Shown in pieces: positions 8,102 through 16,067 of a stretch of DNA of 64,000 bases. Made by a program: the position numbers and the translations under genes. Each line of letters starts with the position of its first letter. The stretch's first letter is position 1. The notes below the pieces were generated by a model, which was not told the origin of the DNA, searched no databases, and saw only the letters and a program-made list of their open reading frames with translations. This DNA is from Longimicrobiaceae bacterium (GTDB lineage: Bacteria; Gemmatimonadota; Gemmatimonadetes; Longimicrobiales; Longimicrobiaceae), in the NCBI GenBank assembly GCA_036375715.1, contig DASVBS010000060.1:1-64000 (forward strand). Direction: 5' to 3'.

Positions 8102-8811
8102 TCCGCCGCCCGATCCTGGCGCTCGACTCCTCCACCGCGGTCGGCTCTGTTGCCGTGGGGGGAGAGGAGGGTGTCTACGCTGAAGTGATCCAGAGCGTGG
8201 CTGGGAGCCATTCCGCGTCGCTGCTTCCCGCCGTCGAGCAGGTGATGCGATCGGCCGGACTCCGCCCCCGGGATCTCGCCGCGGTGGTGGTCGGGGAGGG
8301 ACCCGGATCCTTCACTGGTTTGCGCATCGCCGGGGCGACTGCCAAAGGGATGCTCCGCGGACTCGACATCCCCCTCTACGCGTACTCCGGGCTCCTCGCC
8401 ACCGCGGCTTCGGCCTGGAGTCATGAGGGGCCGGTCTGGGCGCTGTTCGACGCCCGGCGGCGGGACGTCTTTGCCGCTTGCTATCGCTTCGCACAGGGCG
8501 TACAGGTGTTGATGCCGCCCGAGGCGATTTCGCTCGACCTGCTGCTGGAGCGGGCGAGGGGTGGCGACGGTGCGGTCCCGCTGTTCGTGGGCGAGGGGGC
8601 GAGCCTCCACCGCGAGGAGCTGGAGCGAGAAACCGGTGGGCGGGTCGGGCCTGCGCACCTGGCGCAGCCGAGGGCCGCTGCGCTGCTCTGGCTGGCCGTG
8701 ACCGTACCGGAGATGGGGCGAGTGGAGGATCCAGCCCGCTGGGAGCCGGAGTATCTGCGCGCTTCGGGTGCCGAGCGCATCGCCGCGGCGCGAGCGGAAC
8801 GAGGAGGATAG
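8098..8811 (+). CDS. tsaB: tRNA t6A biosynthesis protein TsaB
   Basis: Partner of TsaD and TsaE in threonylcarbamoyl transfer to tRNA. The 237 residues match the family. It has the ASKHA-type N-terminal fold: LALDSSTAVGSVAV at residues 7-20, and VVVGEGPGSFTGLRI near residues 61-75, the block most typical of TsaB. The C-terminal half is poorly conserved, as is usual. The ATG at 8098 overlaps the tsaE stop, so the two should be made together. Cytosolic. Confidence 0.93.
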   Translation: MIRRPILALDSSTAVGSVAVGGEEGVYAEVIQSVAGSHSASLLPAVEQVMRSAGLRPRDLAAVVVGEGPGSFTGLRIAGATAKGMLRGLDIPLYAYSGLLATAASAWSHEGPVWALFDARRRDVFAACYRFAQGVQVLMPPEAISLDLLLERARGGDGAVPLFVGEGASLHREELERETGGRVGPAHLAQPRAAALLWLAVTVPEMGRVEDPARWEPEYLRASGAERIAAARAERGG

Positions 8812-8813
8812 AC

Positions 8814-9293
8814 ATGACCGCCACCGAGCCGACCGCGATCTTCCTTCTCCGCGACCTCCGCATCGACGATCTCCCGCGCATCCTGGAAATCGAACAGGCG
8901 TCGTTCAGCACCCCCTGGCGTCGCAGCACCTTCGAGGGATTGCTGCGCCGGGCTGACGCCGACCTGATCGGAGCCACCCTCGAGGGACGGCTGGTGGGAT
9001 ACGCCATCAGCTGGACCATCCTCGACCAGGCGGAGCTGGGGAACGTGGCCGTGGGTCCGGAGGTTCGGCAGCGGGGGCTGGGCCGTACGCTGGTGGAGGC
9101 TTCCCTACAACGGGTGCGGCAGCGGGGTGCGCGGGAATGCTTCCTGGAGGTGCGTGAGTCGAACCACGTCGCCCGGCGGCTCTACGAAACCCTGGGCTTC
9201 ACCGTCATCGGTCGCCGGCGGCGATACTACTCGCATCCGGTGGAGGACGCGCTGGTGATGAGGATCGAGCTCGGCCGGGCGGGGCATGGGTAA
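8814..9293 (+). CDS. rimI: RimI-like N-alpha-acetyltransferase
   Basis: GNAT-family enzyme expected to acetylate the N-terminal residue of ribosomal protein S18 from acetyl-CoA. The start ATG at 8814 follows a strong GAGGAGGA and gives 159 residues. Visible GNAT motifs: RDLRIDDLPRILEIEQASFSTPW at the N-terminus, then the acetyl-CoA loop VRQRGLGRTLVEA, then the motif-B segment with a SNHVARRLYETLGF helix. The SFSTPW segment and the tsaB neighbour are both usual for RimI. Two nucleotides separate it from the tsaB stop. Confidence 0.9.
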   Translation: MTATEPTAIFLLRDLRIDDLPRILEIEQASFSTPWRRSTFEGLLRRADADLIGATLEGRLVGYAISWTILDQAELGNVAVGPEVRQRGLGRTLVEASLQRVRQRGARECFLEVRESNHVARRLYETLGFTVIGRRRRYYSHPVEDALVMRIELGRAGHG

Positions 9294-9357
9294 GAGGAGC
9301 GGTCCGGCGCCGACGTTCTAATGCCCTCTTCTGTGACTTTGCCGGCAAATGGTCCGG

Positions 9358-9386
9358 TTGCACCGCGCTGGACCGAGCCCGATATT
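9358..9386 (+). promoter_or_regulatory. candidate promoter for ssb
   Basis: TTGCAC at 9358-9363 and GATATT at 9381-9386 are separated by exactly 17 nt, close to a sigma-70-type pair. They lie about 45 nt before the ssb start in a 138-nt gap. This is a pattern match only. Confidence 0.4.
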
Positions 9387-9431
9387 CCATGCCGGTGATC
9401 GGAAACTCGACTCGAACCGCGGGAGGGATCA

Positions 9432-9890
9432 GTGTCACGCAGCCTGAACAAGGCCATGATCATTGGCAATCTGGGGTCGGATCCGGAGGTGAGGACCACC
9501 GCGACCGGCACCCGGGTCGCGAATTTCTCCGTGGCCACGAGTCGGAGTTGGACCGCCCGCGACGGCACGCCGCAGGAGAAGACGGAGTGGCATCGGATCG
9601 TGGCGTGGGACAAGCTGGCGGAGATCGCCGAGCGGTATCTCAAGAAGGGGGATCGGGTGTACGTGGAGGGGGAGATCGAGTATCGCTCCTACGAGGATAA
9701 GGACGGGGTGACGAAGTACATAACGGAGATCCGCGCCCGCGACCTGGTCATGCTCGGAGGTGCGCGGGAGGGAGGATCGGATTTCCGCGAGTCGCGGCAG
9801 CCGGCCCCGGCGGGGAAGCCGGCGGACAAGGGGGGATACGACGATTTCGAGGGGGGCAGCTTCCCCGAGGACGACGACCTTCCCTTCTAG
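9432..9890 (+). CDS. ssb: single-stranded DNA-binding protein
   Basis: Binds single-stranded DNA in replication, repair and recombination. 152 residues from a GTG start preceded by GGGAGGGA. The OB fold is clear: LNKAMIIGNLGSDPEVR at the N-terminus, then TEWHRIVAWDKLAEIA and KGDRVYVEGEIEYRSYED. It is followed by a Gly/Pro-rich linker. The acidic tip is DDDLPF at the C-terminus, the conserved docking peptide for partner proteins. It stands apart from its neighbours by 138 nt upstream and 142 nt downstream, with a hairpin after it, so it is probably its own transcription unit. Confidence 0.96.
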   Translation: MSRSLNKAMIIGNLGSDPEVRTTATGTRVANFSVATSRSWTARDGTPQEKTEWHRIVAWDKLAEIAERYLKKGDRVYVEGEIEYRSYEDKDGVTKYITEIRARDLVMLGGAREGGSDFRESRQPAPAGKPADKGGYDDFEGGSFPEDDDLPF

Positions 9891-9912
9891 TCGGCGCGGC
9901 CGTCACGGCGGG

Positions 9913-9937
9913 GGCGAGCCTGCTCAAGCGGCTCGCC
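9913..9937 (+). other. perfect 8-bp hairpin after ssb
   Basis: GGCGAGCC at 9913-9920 pairs exactly with GGCTCGCC at 9930-9937 around a 9-nt loop. There is no T tract. It sits just before a second, terminator-like hairpin. Confidence 0.5.
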
Positions 9938-9952
9938 GGCACAGCCGAGAAT

Positions 9953-9990
9953 AACGGGGGAGGACCCTTCCGGGGGCTTCCCCCGTTCTC
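9953..9990 (+). terminator. probable terminator between ssb and the LysM gene
   Basis: AACGGGGGA at 9953-9961 pairs with TCCCCCGTT at 9979-9987. It can extend inward by one G-T and one G-C pair and is followed by the pyrimidine run CTCTTCCCC. The T content after the stem is low, so efficiency is uncertain. Confidence 0.5.
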
Positions 9991-10032
9991 TTCCCCGGAG
10001 GGGGTGCTCGAGAACCCAGACTCCTCCTTACG

Positions 10033-11106
10033 ATGAAACGGTTGTTCTTCCCGGTCGTGGCGATGCTGGTGGCCAGTCCGCTGGCGGCGCAGGAGCTTCC
10101 CGGCGACACGGCCCGGACCCATGTCGTGCGGCCGGGCGACACCCTGTGGGACCTCTCCGAACAATACCTTTCCAATCCTTTCCGCTGGCCGGAGATCTAC
10201 GGTGTGAATCGGGAGGTGGTGGCGGATCCGCACTGGATCTACCCGGCGCAGCGGCTGCGCATCCCGAGACGGGGCGGGTCGTCTCCGGCGGTGGCGGGCG
10301 CGCCCGCGGATGGATACGTTCCCGCGGCGCCCGCGTCGCCTCCTGCGCGCACGGTCTTCTACCCGGTGAGCCCTTCGGCGAACGCCGGCGCACTGATCTC
10401 CGCCGCCAACAGGCAGGACGTGCCGGTGGTGACGCCGGGCGATTTCTACCGAGCGGGGCGGCTGGTTCCGGATGGGACCATGCGGCCGCTCGGTCGGTTG
10501 GTCGAGGTGGCCGAGGCAAGCGCGGTGGATCTTCGCGAGACGCGGCAGATCCATCCCCACACCCGGGTGTATTTGAAGCTCGAGCCCGGCGCGAGCCTGC
10601 AGGTGGGGGACGAGCTGCATCTCTGGCGTCCGGGCAAGGAGATCCGTCCGTACGGGCGCATCTACGAGCCGACCGGCACCGCCCGGGTGGTGGCGCTGGA
10701 CGGTGACGTGGCCACGGTCTCCATCGAGGGGCTGTTCGCTCCGGTTCTGCTGGGTGATCTGGCACTGCCGGTGGAACAGTTCGCGGTTCCCGGGGGTGTG
10801 ATTCCCCGACCGGCGGCGGGCCTGGAGGGTCGGGTGGTGGCGTTTGCCACCCGACAGGCGGTGTTCTCGGTCGAAGACATCGCTTATCTGGACGTGGGCG
10901 CGAGCTCCGGCGTTGTCGAGGGGGACGTGTTCGTGGTCGTCACGCCGCGACAGCGAACCGAGTACGGGATCCGCCCCGAGATGGAGATCGCCCGTCTGCA
11001 GGTAGTGCGCGTCAGCGACCGGACCTCGGCCGCGCGCGTTACCAGCCTGCAGCAGCCGGCCCTCGAGGCTGGGCAGGTGGTGCGGCTGGTGGGGAAGATG
11101 CCCTGA
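10033..11106 (+). CDS. exported LysM-domain protein
   Basis: Probable periplasmic or outer-membrane-associated protein that binds peptidoglycan. 357 residues. There is a signal peptide (MKRLFFPVVAMLVASPLAAQ) with a likely cut after AQ. It is followed by one LysM domain at about residues 30-76 (HVVRPGDTLWDLSEQYL ... YPAQRLRIP). A Pro/Ala-rich spacer comes next. The remaining 230 residues form repeated small beta units (VGDELHLW, EGDVFVVV) with no named domain that I recognise. It is an isolated gene between two hairpin terminators. Its role in cell-wall biology is inferred from LysM only. Confidence 0.8.
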   Translation: MKRLFFPVVAMLVASPLAAQELPGDTARTHVVRPGDTLWDLSEQYLSNPFRWPEIYGVNREVVADPHWIYPAQRLRIPRRGGSSPAVAGAPADGYVPAAPASPPARTVFYPVSPSANAGALISAANRQDVPVVTPGDFYRAGRLVPDGTMRPLGRLVEVAEASAVDLRETRQIHPHTRVYLKLEPGASLQVGDELHLWRPGKEIRPYGRIYEPTGTARVVALDGDVATVSIEGLFAPVLLGDLALPVEQFAVPGGVIPRPAAGLEGRVVAFATRQAVFSVEDIAYLDVGASSGVVEGDVFVVVTPRQRTEYGIRPEMEIARLQVVRVSDRTSAARVTSLQQPALEAGQVVRLVGKMP

Positions 11107-11135
11107 GCTTCTTCCCTCTCGGATCGCCGGTGCCG

Positions 11136-11173
11136 CGACGCCCTCCCCGCCTGGAGAGGGCGTCGTTTCTTTA
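11136..11173 (+). terminator. rho-independent terminator after the LysM gene
   Basis: CGACGCCCTC at 11136-11145 pairs perfectly with GAGGGCGTCG at 11156-11165 around a 10-nt loop. It is followed at once by TTTCTTTA. This is the clearest intrinsic terminator in the window and separates the LysM gene from the haem operon. Confidence 0.85.
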
Positions 11174-11192
11174 TGCACGCTGAGCGAACCGC

Positions 11193-12008
11193 ATGATCGA
11201 GGGGCTTCACATCGTCGCATTGGCGCTCTACTGCCTGGGAGCGGCGATCATGGGAATCTCCTTCGCGCGTGGCGGGCGCGGACTTCCGCCCCTCGCCGCG
11301 GGCGCGGTCGGCGCCGCCCTCCTCGCCCATGCGGCGGCGCTCGCCGTCTTCACCTCGACCTGGGGGGAGCTCCCTCTGGTGGGACTCGGACCCTCCCTCT
11401 CCACCCTCGCTTTCCTGATCGCCTTCGGTAGCCTCGTCGCCGCAATCCCGGGGCATGCAGGAACGGTCGGGCTGCTGGTGATCCCACTGGTCGTAGTCCT
11501 GGGTGCAGTGGCAAGCGCCGTGGGCGTGGCACCGCAGGGCGAGGCAACGCAATTCCGCGGGATCTGGTTCGCGCTGCACGTGATCCTCGCCTTCCTCGGC
11601 TACGCCGGGCTGACGGTCGCGGCCGCGGCGGGGGTGATGTACCTGCTGCAGTTCCGAGAGTTGAAGAGCAAGCACTTCGGTGCCATCTTTCGATTCTTCC
11701 CCCCGCTGGAGAGTCTGGATCGGCTGGGAAGGCGCGGAATCGTGTTCGGGTTCCCCTTTCTGACCCTCTCGGTCCTGGTCGGCTGGGCCTGGACCGCCCG
11801 ATTCGACGTGGCGGAGCTTCCCGGCAATCCGAAGCTGGTCTGGGTGGTGGTCTCCTGGGTGGTTTTCCTGGCGGCGCTGATCGCGCGCCTCGGCGGGGGG
11901 CGGCCGAGTCGACGGGGCGCCGTGGCGAGCGTGATCGGCTTCGTGGTCGTGGTCGTCGCCTACCTCGTGCTGCGAGTGCAGGCGGCGCGCGGAGGGGCGT
12001 TCCTGTGA
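11193..12008 (+). CDS. HemX/CcsA-like cytochrome c assembly membrane protein
   Basis: Integral membrane protein of the CcsA/CcmC-type haem-handling family. 271 residues with about eight hydrophobic spans. The span-loop segment around residues 130-155 (WFALHVILAFLGYAG) contains a histidine in the place where these proteins bind haem. Its position directly before a siroheme synthase gene and hemA matches the hemX place in several bacterial haem operons, where HemX affects GluTR level. Whether it is a HemX regulator or a cytochrome c assembly factor cannot be decided here. The stop overlaps the next start by GTGA. Confidence 0.78.
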   Translation: MIEGLHIVALALYCLGAAIMGISFARGGRGLPPLAAGAVGAALLAHAAALAVFTSTWGELPLVGLGPSLSTLAFLIAFGSLVAAIPGHAGTVGLLVIPLVVVLGAVASAVGVAPQGEATQFRGIWFALHVILAFLGYAGLTVAAAAGVMYLLQFRELKSKHFGAIFRFFPPLESLDRLGRRGIVFGFPFLTLSVLVGWAWTARFDVAELPGNPKLVWVVVSWVVFLAALIARLGGGRPSRRGAVASVIGFVVVVVAYLVLRVQAARGGAFL

Positions 12009-12643
12009 GATCGACGTATCCGGCGTTCCTCGACCTCACCGACGTTCCGACCCTGCTGGTGGGCGGAGGGCGCGTCGCGCTGCGCAAGCTCGAAGGCCTG
12101 CTGGCCGGTGGGGCGACCCCGGACGTCCTCTCACCGGAGCTATCCGCGCCGGTGCAGGCGCTGGTCGCCTCTTTCGGGCTCGCCTATCGGGCGAGCCATT
12201 TCGCGCCCGGCGCGGTGCAAGGATACCGGGTCGTCGTTGCCGCCACGAACGACCGCTCCGTGAATGCCGCAATCGGACGGGAAGCACGGGACAATGGCGC
12301 CTGGGTCAACGTGGTGGACGACCCCGAGGCTTCCAACTTCCTGGTTCCCGCGGTACTCCGGCAGGGGGAAGTGGTGGCGGCGGTGTCGACAGGAGGCGCT
12401 TCGCCGCTGCTCGCGGCCGCCGTCCGGGAGCGGCTGGAAGAGATCGTCACCCCTGGCCTCGGCCGGGCGGCCGAGCGGTTGCTGGCGCTGCGCGAGGAGG
12501 TGCGCCGCCGCTGGCCGTCGGACGAAGAGCGCCGTCGAACATTCTGGAAGGACCTCGTGTCCCAGGAGTTCCTGGATCTCGCCACGGCCGGGAACGACGA
12601 GGAAGTGGAATCGAGAATCGCAGCATGTCTCTCGCGGTCGTAG
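12005..12643 (+). CDS. precorrin-2 dehydrogenase / siroheme synthase N-domain (Met8-type)
   Basis: NAD-dependent oxidation of precorrin-2 to sirohydrochlorin, and possibly iron insertion, towards siroheme. 212 residues from GTG at 12005. It corresponds to the N-terminal domain of CysG without the methyltransferase half. Visible: a Rossmann loop LLVGGGRVALRKLEGLL at residues 16-32, then VVVAATNDRSVN, then NVVDDPEASNFLVPA, then VVAAVSTGGASPLLAAAVRERLEE, all typical of the family. It overlaps hemA by 19 nt, so siroheme and haem branches of tetrapyrrole synthesis are coupled. Confidence 0.88.
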   Translation: MRSTYPAFLDLTDVPTLLVGGGRVALRKLEGLLAGGATPDVLSPELSAPVQALVASFGLAYRASHFAPGAVQGYRVVVAATNDRSVNAAIGREARDNGAWVNVVDDPEASNFLVPAVLRQGEVVAAVSTGGASPLLAAAVRERLEEIVTPGLGRAAERLLALREEVRRRWPSDEERRRTFWKDLVSQEFLDLATAGNDEEVESRIAACLSRS

Positions 12644-14013
12644 GAATCAACCATCGCACCGCTCCCGTTCGCGTACGGGAGCGGTTGGCGTACAGCCGCG
12701 CAGAGATCCCCGCTGCCCTGCGCCGTCTGCTGGGTAGCGGTGCGCTGGATGAGGCGGTGCTCCTCTCCACCTGCAACCGCACCGAAGTCTATCTCAGCGC
12801 CGCCGACGAAACGCTCGGCGAAGCCGCCGCGCGCGAGCTGCTCGCCGAGCAGTGGCGCGAGCCCCAGCCGATTTTGTCCTACCTGTATGCCCGGCGGGGC
12901 CGTTCCGTGGTCGAGCACCTCTTCCGGGTCACCTCGGGAATCGACTCCATGATTCTCGGGGAGCCGCAGATCCAGGGGCAGGTGCGCGAGGCGTACCAGT
13001 TGGCGATGGAGGTGGGGAAGGGTCCCGAAGCCGTGGTCGGGCCGATCCTCAACCGCCTCTTTCAGACCGCCCTCAGTGTGGGGGGCCGCGTTCGCACGGA
13101 GACCGAAGTGGGGATGGGGGCGGCCTCCATCTCTTCCGCCGCGGTGGAGCTGGCGAAGAAGATCTTCGGCACCCTGAAGGGAAGGCACGCGCTGGTGCTC
13201 GGCGCCGGGGAGATGAGCGCGGTCACCCTGGAGTGCCTGCGCGCGGAAGGGGTGCAGAGTTGCGTGGTGGCCAACCGCACATACGACCGTGCCGTGGAGC
13301 TCGCGGAGCGCTTTCGAGGGCGCGCCGTGCACTGGGAGGCGCTGGGCGAGGAGCTGCCCCATGCGGACATCGTGATCTGCTCCACCGCGGCGCCGCACCC
13401 GGTGTTGACGCTGAAACGCCTGCGGGCCTCCCTGCCCGGCGGTGCGAAACGCCCGCTGTGCATCATCGACATCGCCATCCCTCGGGACGTGGAGGTCGAG
13501 GTCGGGGAAGAGCCCAACGTCTTCCTCTACAACGTCGACGACCTGCAGCAGATCGTCGACGACAGTCTGGGGCGCCGGCGTCGCGAGATTCCCGCGGCCG
13601 AGGCAATCATCTCGGCGGCGTCGCAGGAGTTCTGGAGCTGGTACACCAGTCTGTCCGTGGTGCCGACCATCCGCGAGCTTCGCGAGCGCGGTGAATCCCT
13701 TCGCCGAGCCGAGGTAGACCGTGCACTCCGCCGGCTCGCGCACCTGAGCGAGCCGGATCGGGATGCGGTCGAGGCGCTGACCCGCTCGCTCATGAACAAG
13801 CTGCTGCACGCGCCCACCGTCCGGCTGCGCAAGGCGGCGGGTAACGGGCGGGGGCTCGACGTGATCGACACGGCGCGCTACCTGTTCGAGCTGGACAAGA
13901 ACGACGAGGACCTCGACGACACCAGCGCCGACCAGGGGTCGGAGCTGGACCCCGAGTCCGCCGGTGGGCGGTCGGGAGGAGAAAGCCTTCAACCAGACGA
14001 GGGAGAGAAGTGA
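12625..14013 (+). CDS. hemA: glutamyl-tRNA reductase
   Basis: NADPH-dependent reduction of Glu-tRNA(Glu) to glutamate-1-semialdehyde, the first committed step of C5-pathway tetrapyrrole synthesis. 462 residues. The catalytic Cys50 lies in LLSTCNRTEVY. Then VEHLFRVTSGIDSMILGEPQIQGQVREAY, the NADPH site LVLGAGEMS, and DIAIPRDVEVEV are clear. The last 60 residues are acidic and low-complexity (NDEDLDDTSADQGSE), an extension beyond the usual dimer helix. No hemL or hemB is in the window. The GTGA overlap into tolQ ties haem synthesis to the cell-envelope operon. Confidence 0.95.
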   Translation: MSLAVVGINHRTAPVRVRERLAYSRAEIPAALRRLLGSGALDEAVLLSTCNRTEVYLSAADETLGEAAARELLAEQWREPQPILSYLYARRGRSVVEHLFRVTSGIDSMILGEPQIQGQVREAYQLAMEVGKGPEAVVGPILNRLFQTALSVGGRVRTETEVGMGAASISSAAVELAKKIFGTLKGRHALVLGAGEMSAVTLECLRAEGVQSCVVANRTYDRAVELAERFRGRAVHWEALGEELPHADIVICSTAAPHPVLTLKRLRASLPGGAKRPLCIIDIAIPRDVEVEVGEEPNVFLYNVDDLQQIVDDSLGRRRREIPAAEAIISAASQEFWSWYTSLSVVPTIRELRERGESLRRAEVDRALRRLAHLSEPDRDAVEALTRSLMNKLLHAPTVRLRKAAGNGRGLDVIDTARYLFELDKNDEDLDDTSADQGSELDPESAGGRSGGESLQPDEGEK

Positions 14014-14732
14014 TCGTTTCCCTGCCCGTTGCCCAGGTGTCCACCAACGAGCTGGTGAGCGCCTGGCGGATGATCGTGCACGGCACGATCTCCACCCAGC
14101 TCATCATGATCATCCTCGCGTTCTTTTCCCTCTTCACATGGGGACTCATCATCTGGAAGTGGTTTCACTTCCGGAAGCTGTGGCGGCAGGCGAGCGGCTT
14201 CATGGAGCGGATCGAGAGCGCACAGCGGCTGGAGGAGGCGTATCGAAACGTCCTATCACTCCCCGAATCCCCGTTCACGCGCGTATTCCGCCGCGGGGTG
14301 AACTTCTTCTCCGAGCTCCGTCCGGGCGGGCTCCGGGAGGGCGTCGCGACGGTGGGGCTCAGCTCGGCGCAGCTGGAGGTTCTGCGACTCGTGCTGGAGA
14401 AGGAGGAGGGCGAGGAGCGCGACGAAGCCGGTCACGGCCTCCACTGGTTGGCGATCATCGCCACCGTTTCGCCTCTGCTCGGCCTGTTGGGGACTGTGCT
14501 GGGAGTGATGAACTCCTTCATGGGAGTGGCGGAGACAGGGTCGGCCAACATCAGCGCGGTTGCGCCCGGGGTGGCCGAGGCGCTGATCACCACCGTGGGC
14601 GGCCTCATCGTCGCCATCCCGGCGGCCATGGCGTACAACTATTTCGTCGCGAGGTTGCAGCTAATCATGAGTGAGCTGGAGGGCTTCTCCAGCGAGTTCA
14701 TCGGAACCCTCGCGCGAGAAGGGAAGGTCTGA
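14010..14732 (+). CDS. tolQ: TolQ/ExbB-type proton channel subunit
   Basis: Inner-membrane subunit of the proton-driven TolQR motor that energises the Tol-Pal system. 240 residues. The first span is near residues 30-52 (IIMILAFFSLFTWGLIIW). The conserved MotA/ExbB region is at about 145-215 (HWLAIIATVSPLLGLLGTVLGVMNSF, then APGVAEALITTVGGLIVAIPAAMAYNYF). The start GTG overlaps the hemA stop. The following tolR, tolA-like, tolB, pal and cpoB genes support TolQ over ExbB. Confidence 0.93.
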   Translation: MIVSLPVAQVSTNELVSAWRMIVHGTISTQLIMIILAFFSLFTWGLIIWKWFHFRKLWRQASGFMERIESAQRLEEAYRNVLSLPESPFTRVFRRGVNFFSELRPGGLREGVATVGLSSAQLEVLRLVLEKEEGEERDEAGHGLHWLAIIATVSPLLGLLGTVLGVMNSFMGVAETGSANISAVAPGVAEALITTVGGLIVAIPAAMAYNYFVARLQLIMSELEGFSSEFIGTLAREGKV

Positions 14733-15163
14733 TGCCTCGGCGTCGTGGAGGCGGAGACTCGTATCGCGCAACCGCCGACATCAACGTCACCTCGCTCGTG
14801 GACGTGGCGTTCACGCTCCTGGTCATCTTCATCATCACCGCTCCGATCCTGCAGAGCGGTGTCGACGTGAACGTTCCCCGTGCAGCCGCGGAGGCGATCA
14901 CTTCGCCGGAAGGGGTGGTGGTGACCGTCACGCGCGAGGGGCAGATCTACATCGGCAACGCTAGCGCGACGTGGGAGGAGTTCCCCGCTGCTCTCGGAGA
15001 CGTGGTCCGTGAACAGCAGGCGCGCAACCTGTACCTCAAGGCGGACGAAGGCGTCCCGTACGGGACCGTGCTGCGGGTGCTGGGCGCGATGAAGGAGCTC
15101 GACATCGCCAACGTCGGCCTTGTGGCTGAGCCCGAGGACCTTCCGGTAAGAGGAGCCGGGTGA
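14732..15163 (+). CDS. tolR: TolR/ExbD-type proton channel subunit
   Basis: Partner of TolQ. 143 residues: a short cytosolic N-terminus, one span at about 22-42 beginning with VTSLVDVAFTLLVIF, whose Asp is the conserved proton-carrying residue, and a periplasmic domain ending in a segment like AMKELDIANVGLVAEP. The start overlaps the tolQ stop by one base (TGATG). The next start overlaps its stop by GTGA. Confidence 0.93.
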   Translation: MPRRRGGGDSYRATADINVTSLVDVAFTLLVIFIITAPILQSGVDVNVPRAAAEAITSPEGVVVTVTREGQIYIGNASATWEEFPAALGDVVREQQARNLYLKADEGVPYGTVLRVLGAMKELDIANVGLVAEPEDLPVRGAG

Positions 15164-15987
15164 GACGGTCACCCCCGATCCGTCTGCGAGCCGGGCTGCT
15201 CGTGTCGGCGATCGCCCACGCGGGGGCGGTCGCGTTGATGTGGTTTGCGGTGCAGAACGCGGACGAGCTCCCCGAGATGCGGGTGTACGCGGTCGACATT
15301 GTGTCGCCGCCACCGCAGCTGTCGGGGGAGCCGAACCCGGGTGGGGGTGGCGTCCCGGCCGTGGAAGAGGCGCCCGAGCCGGAGCCTGAACCCGAGCCGG
15401 AAACCGAACAAACGGAGGAACCCCCGGCGCCGCCCGAGCCGACTCCGCCACCGCCCGAAGCTCCGCCGCAGCGGGAACCTTCTCCGCCTGCCCAGGCTAC
15501 AACACCCGAACCCGCGCCCTCCCGTACGGAGCCGCCGGACGAAGAGCCCGAGGAGGACCAGCCGGAGGAGGAAGAGGAGGAGGCGCCTGCCGCTCGCCCC
15601 GGGGGCGGTACGGGGGAGGGGACCGGAGCTTCGCGCGGCGACGATCCGGACCCGGAATCTGTCGGCGGGGAGAACATAGACGTGCGCCTGCGTGGGGTGC
15701 AGTGTCCGAGCCCCGCGTACTGCGCGAACATCGTTCGGCAGCTCTACCGCTACTTCCGGCCGCCCGAGGGGGCGACCTCGGACGCGGTGGAGGTCTTCTT
15801 CTGGATCAATCGCGACGGCTCGGCGGAGGACATGCGCGTGGTGCGGAGCAGCGGCAGCTACTCCTTCCAGATCGCGGCGCTGGAAGCGGTGGAGCAGGCG
15901 GGACGGAACAAGGCGTTCGGTCCGCTGCCGAGCTCGTTCCAGCGCGACCGACTCCCGGTTTCGTTCTATTTCCGCCCCGCGCGCTAG
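15160..15987 (+). CDS. tolA: TolA-like periplasm-spanning protein with TonB-type C-domain
   Basis: Probable TolA: connects the TolQR motor to TolB/Pal. 275 residues. One N-terminal span (residues 11-31, LLVSAIAHAGAVALMWFAV). A long Pro/Glu-rich linker of about 110 residues (EPEPEPEPETEQTEEPP, EEEEEEAPAA) is extended rather than the alanine-rich helix of enterobacterial TolA. The C-terminal globular domain spans about 175-275 (VEVFFWINRDGSAEDMRVVRSSG), as in TonB/TolA C-domains. Cys182 and Cys188 in QCPSPAYCAN could form a disulphide. TonB is the alternative name, but the operon favours TolA. Confidence 0.82.
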   Translation: MRRSPPIRLRAGLLVSAIAHAGAVALMWFAVQNADELPEMRVYAVDIVSPPPQLSGEPNPGGGGVPAVEEAPEPEPEPEPETEQTEEPPAPPEPTPPPPEAPPQREPSPPAQATTPEPAPSRTEPPDEEPEEDQPEEEEEEAPAARPGGGTGEGTGASRGDDPDPESVGGENIDVRLRGVQCPSPAYCANIVRQLYRYFRPPEGATSDAVEVFFWINRDGSAEDMRVVRSSGSYSFQIAALEAVEQAGRNKAFGPLPSSFQRDRLPVSFYFRPAR

Positions 15988-16025
15988 CTGCTTCGGGGGC
16001 TCGGGGATAGGTTGATCGGCTCCAC

Positions 16026-16045
16026 GAGGCTCGCCCGGGAGCCTC
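16026..16045 (+). other. 7-bp hairpin in the tolA-tolB gap
   Basis: GAGGCTC at 16026-16032 pairs with GAGCCTC at 16039-16045 around a 6-nt loop, 22 nt before the tolB start. There is no T tract. It may tune translation of tolB or partial termination; this is only a fold seen by eye. Confidence 0.35.
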
Positions 16046-16067
16046 TCACTGCACGTGCTGGAGGACG

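Noticed and set aside
12184-13992. 602-residue open frame on the minus strand
   Set aside because: It is a shadow of hemA and the siroheme synthase gene; the plus-strand frames have clear family motifs, and this frame has none.
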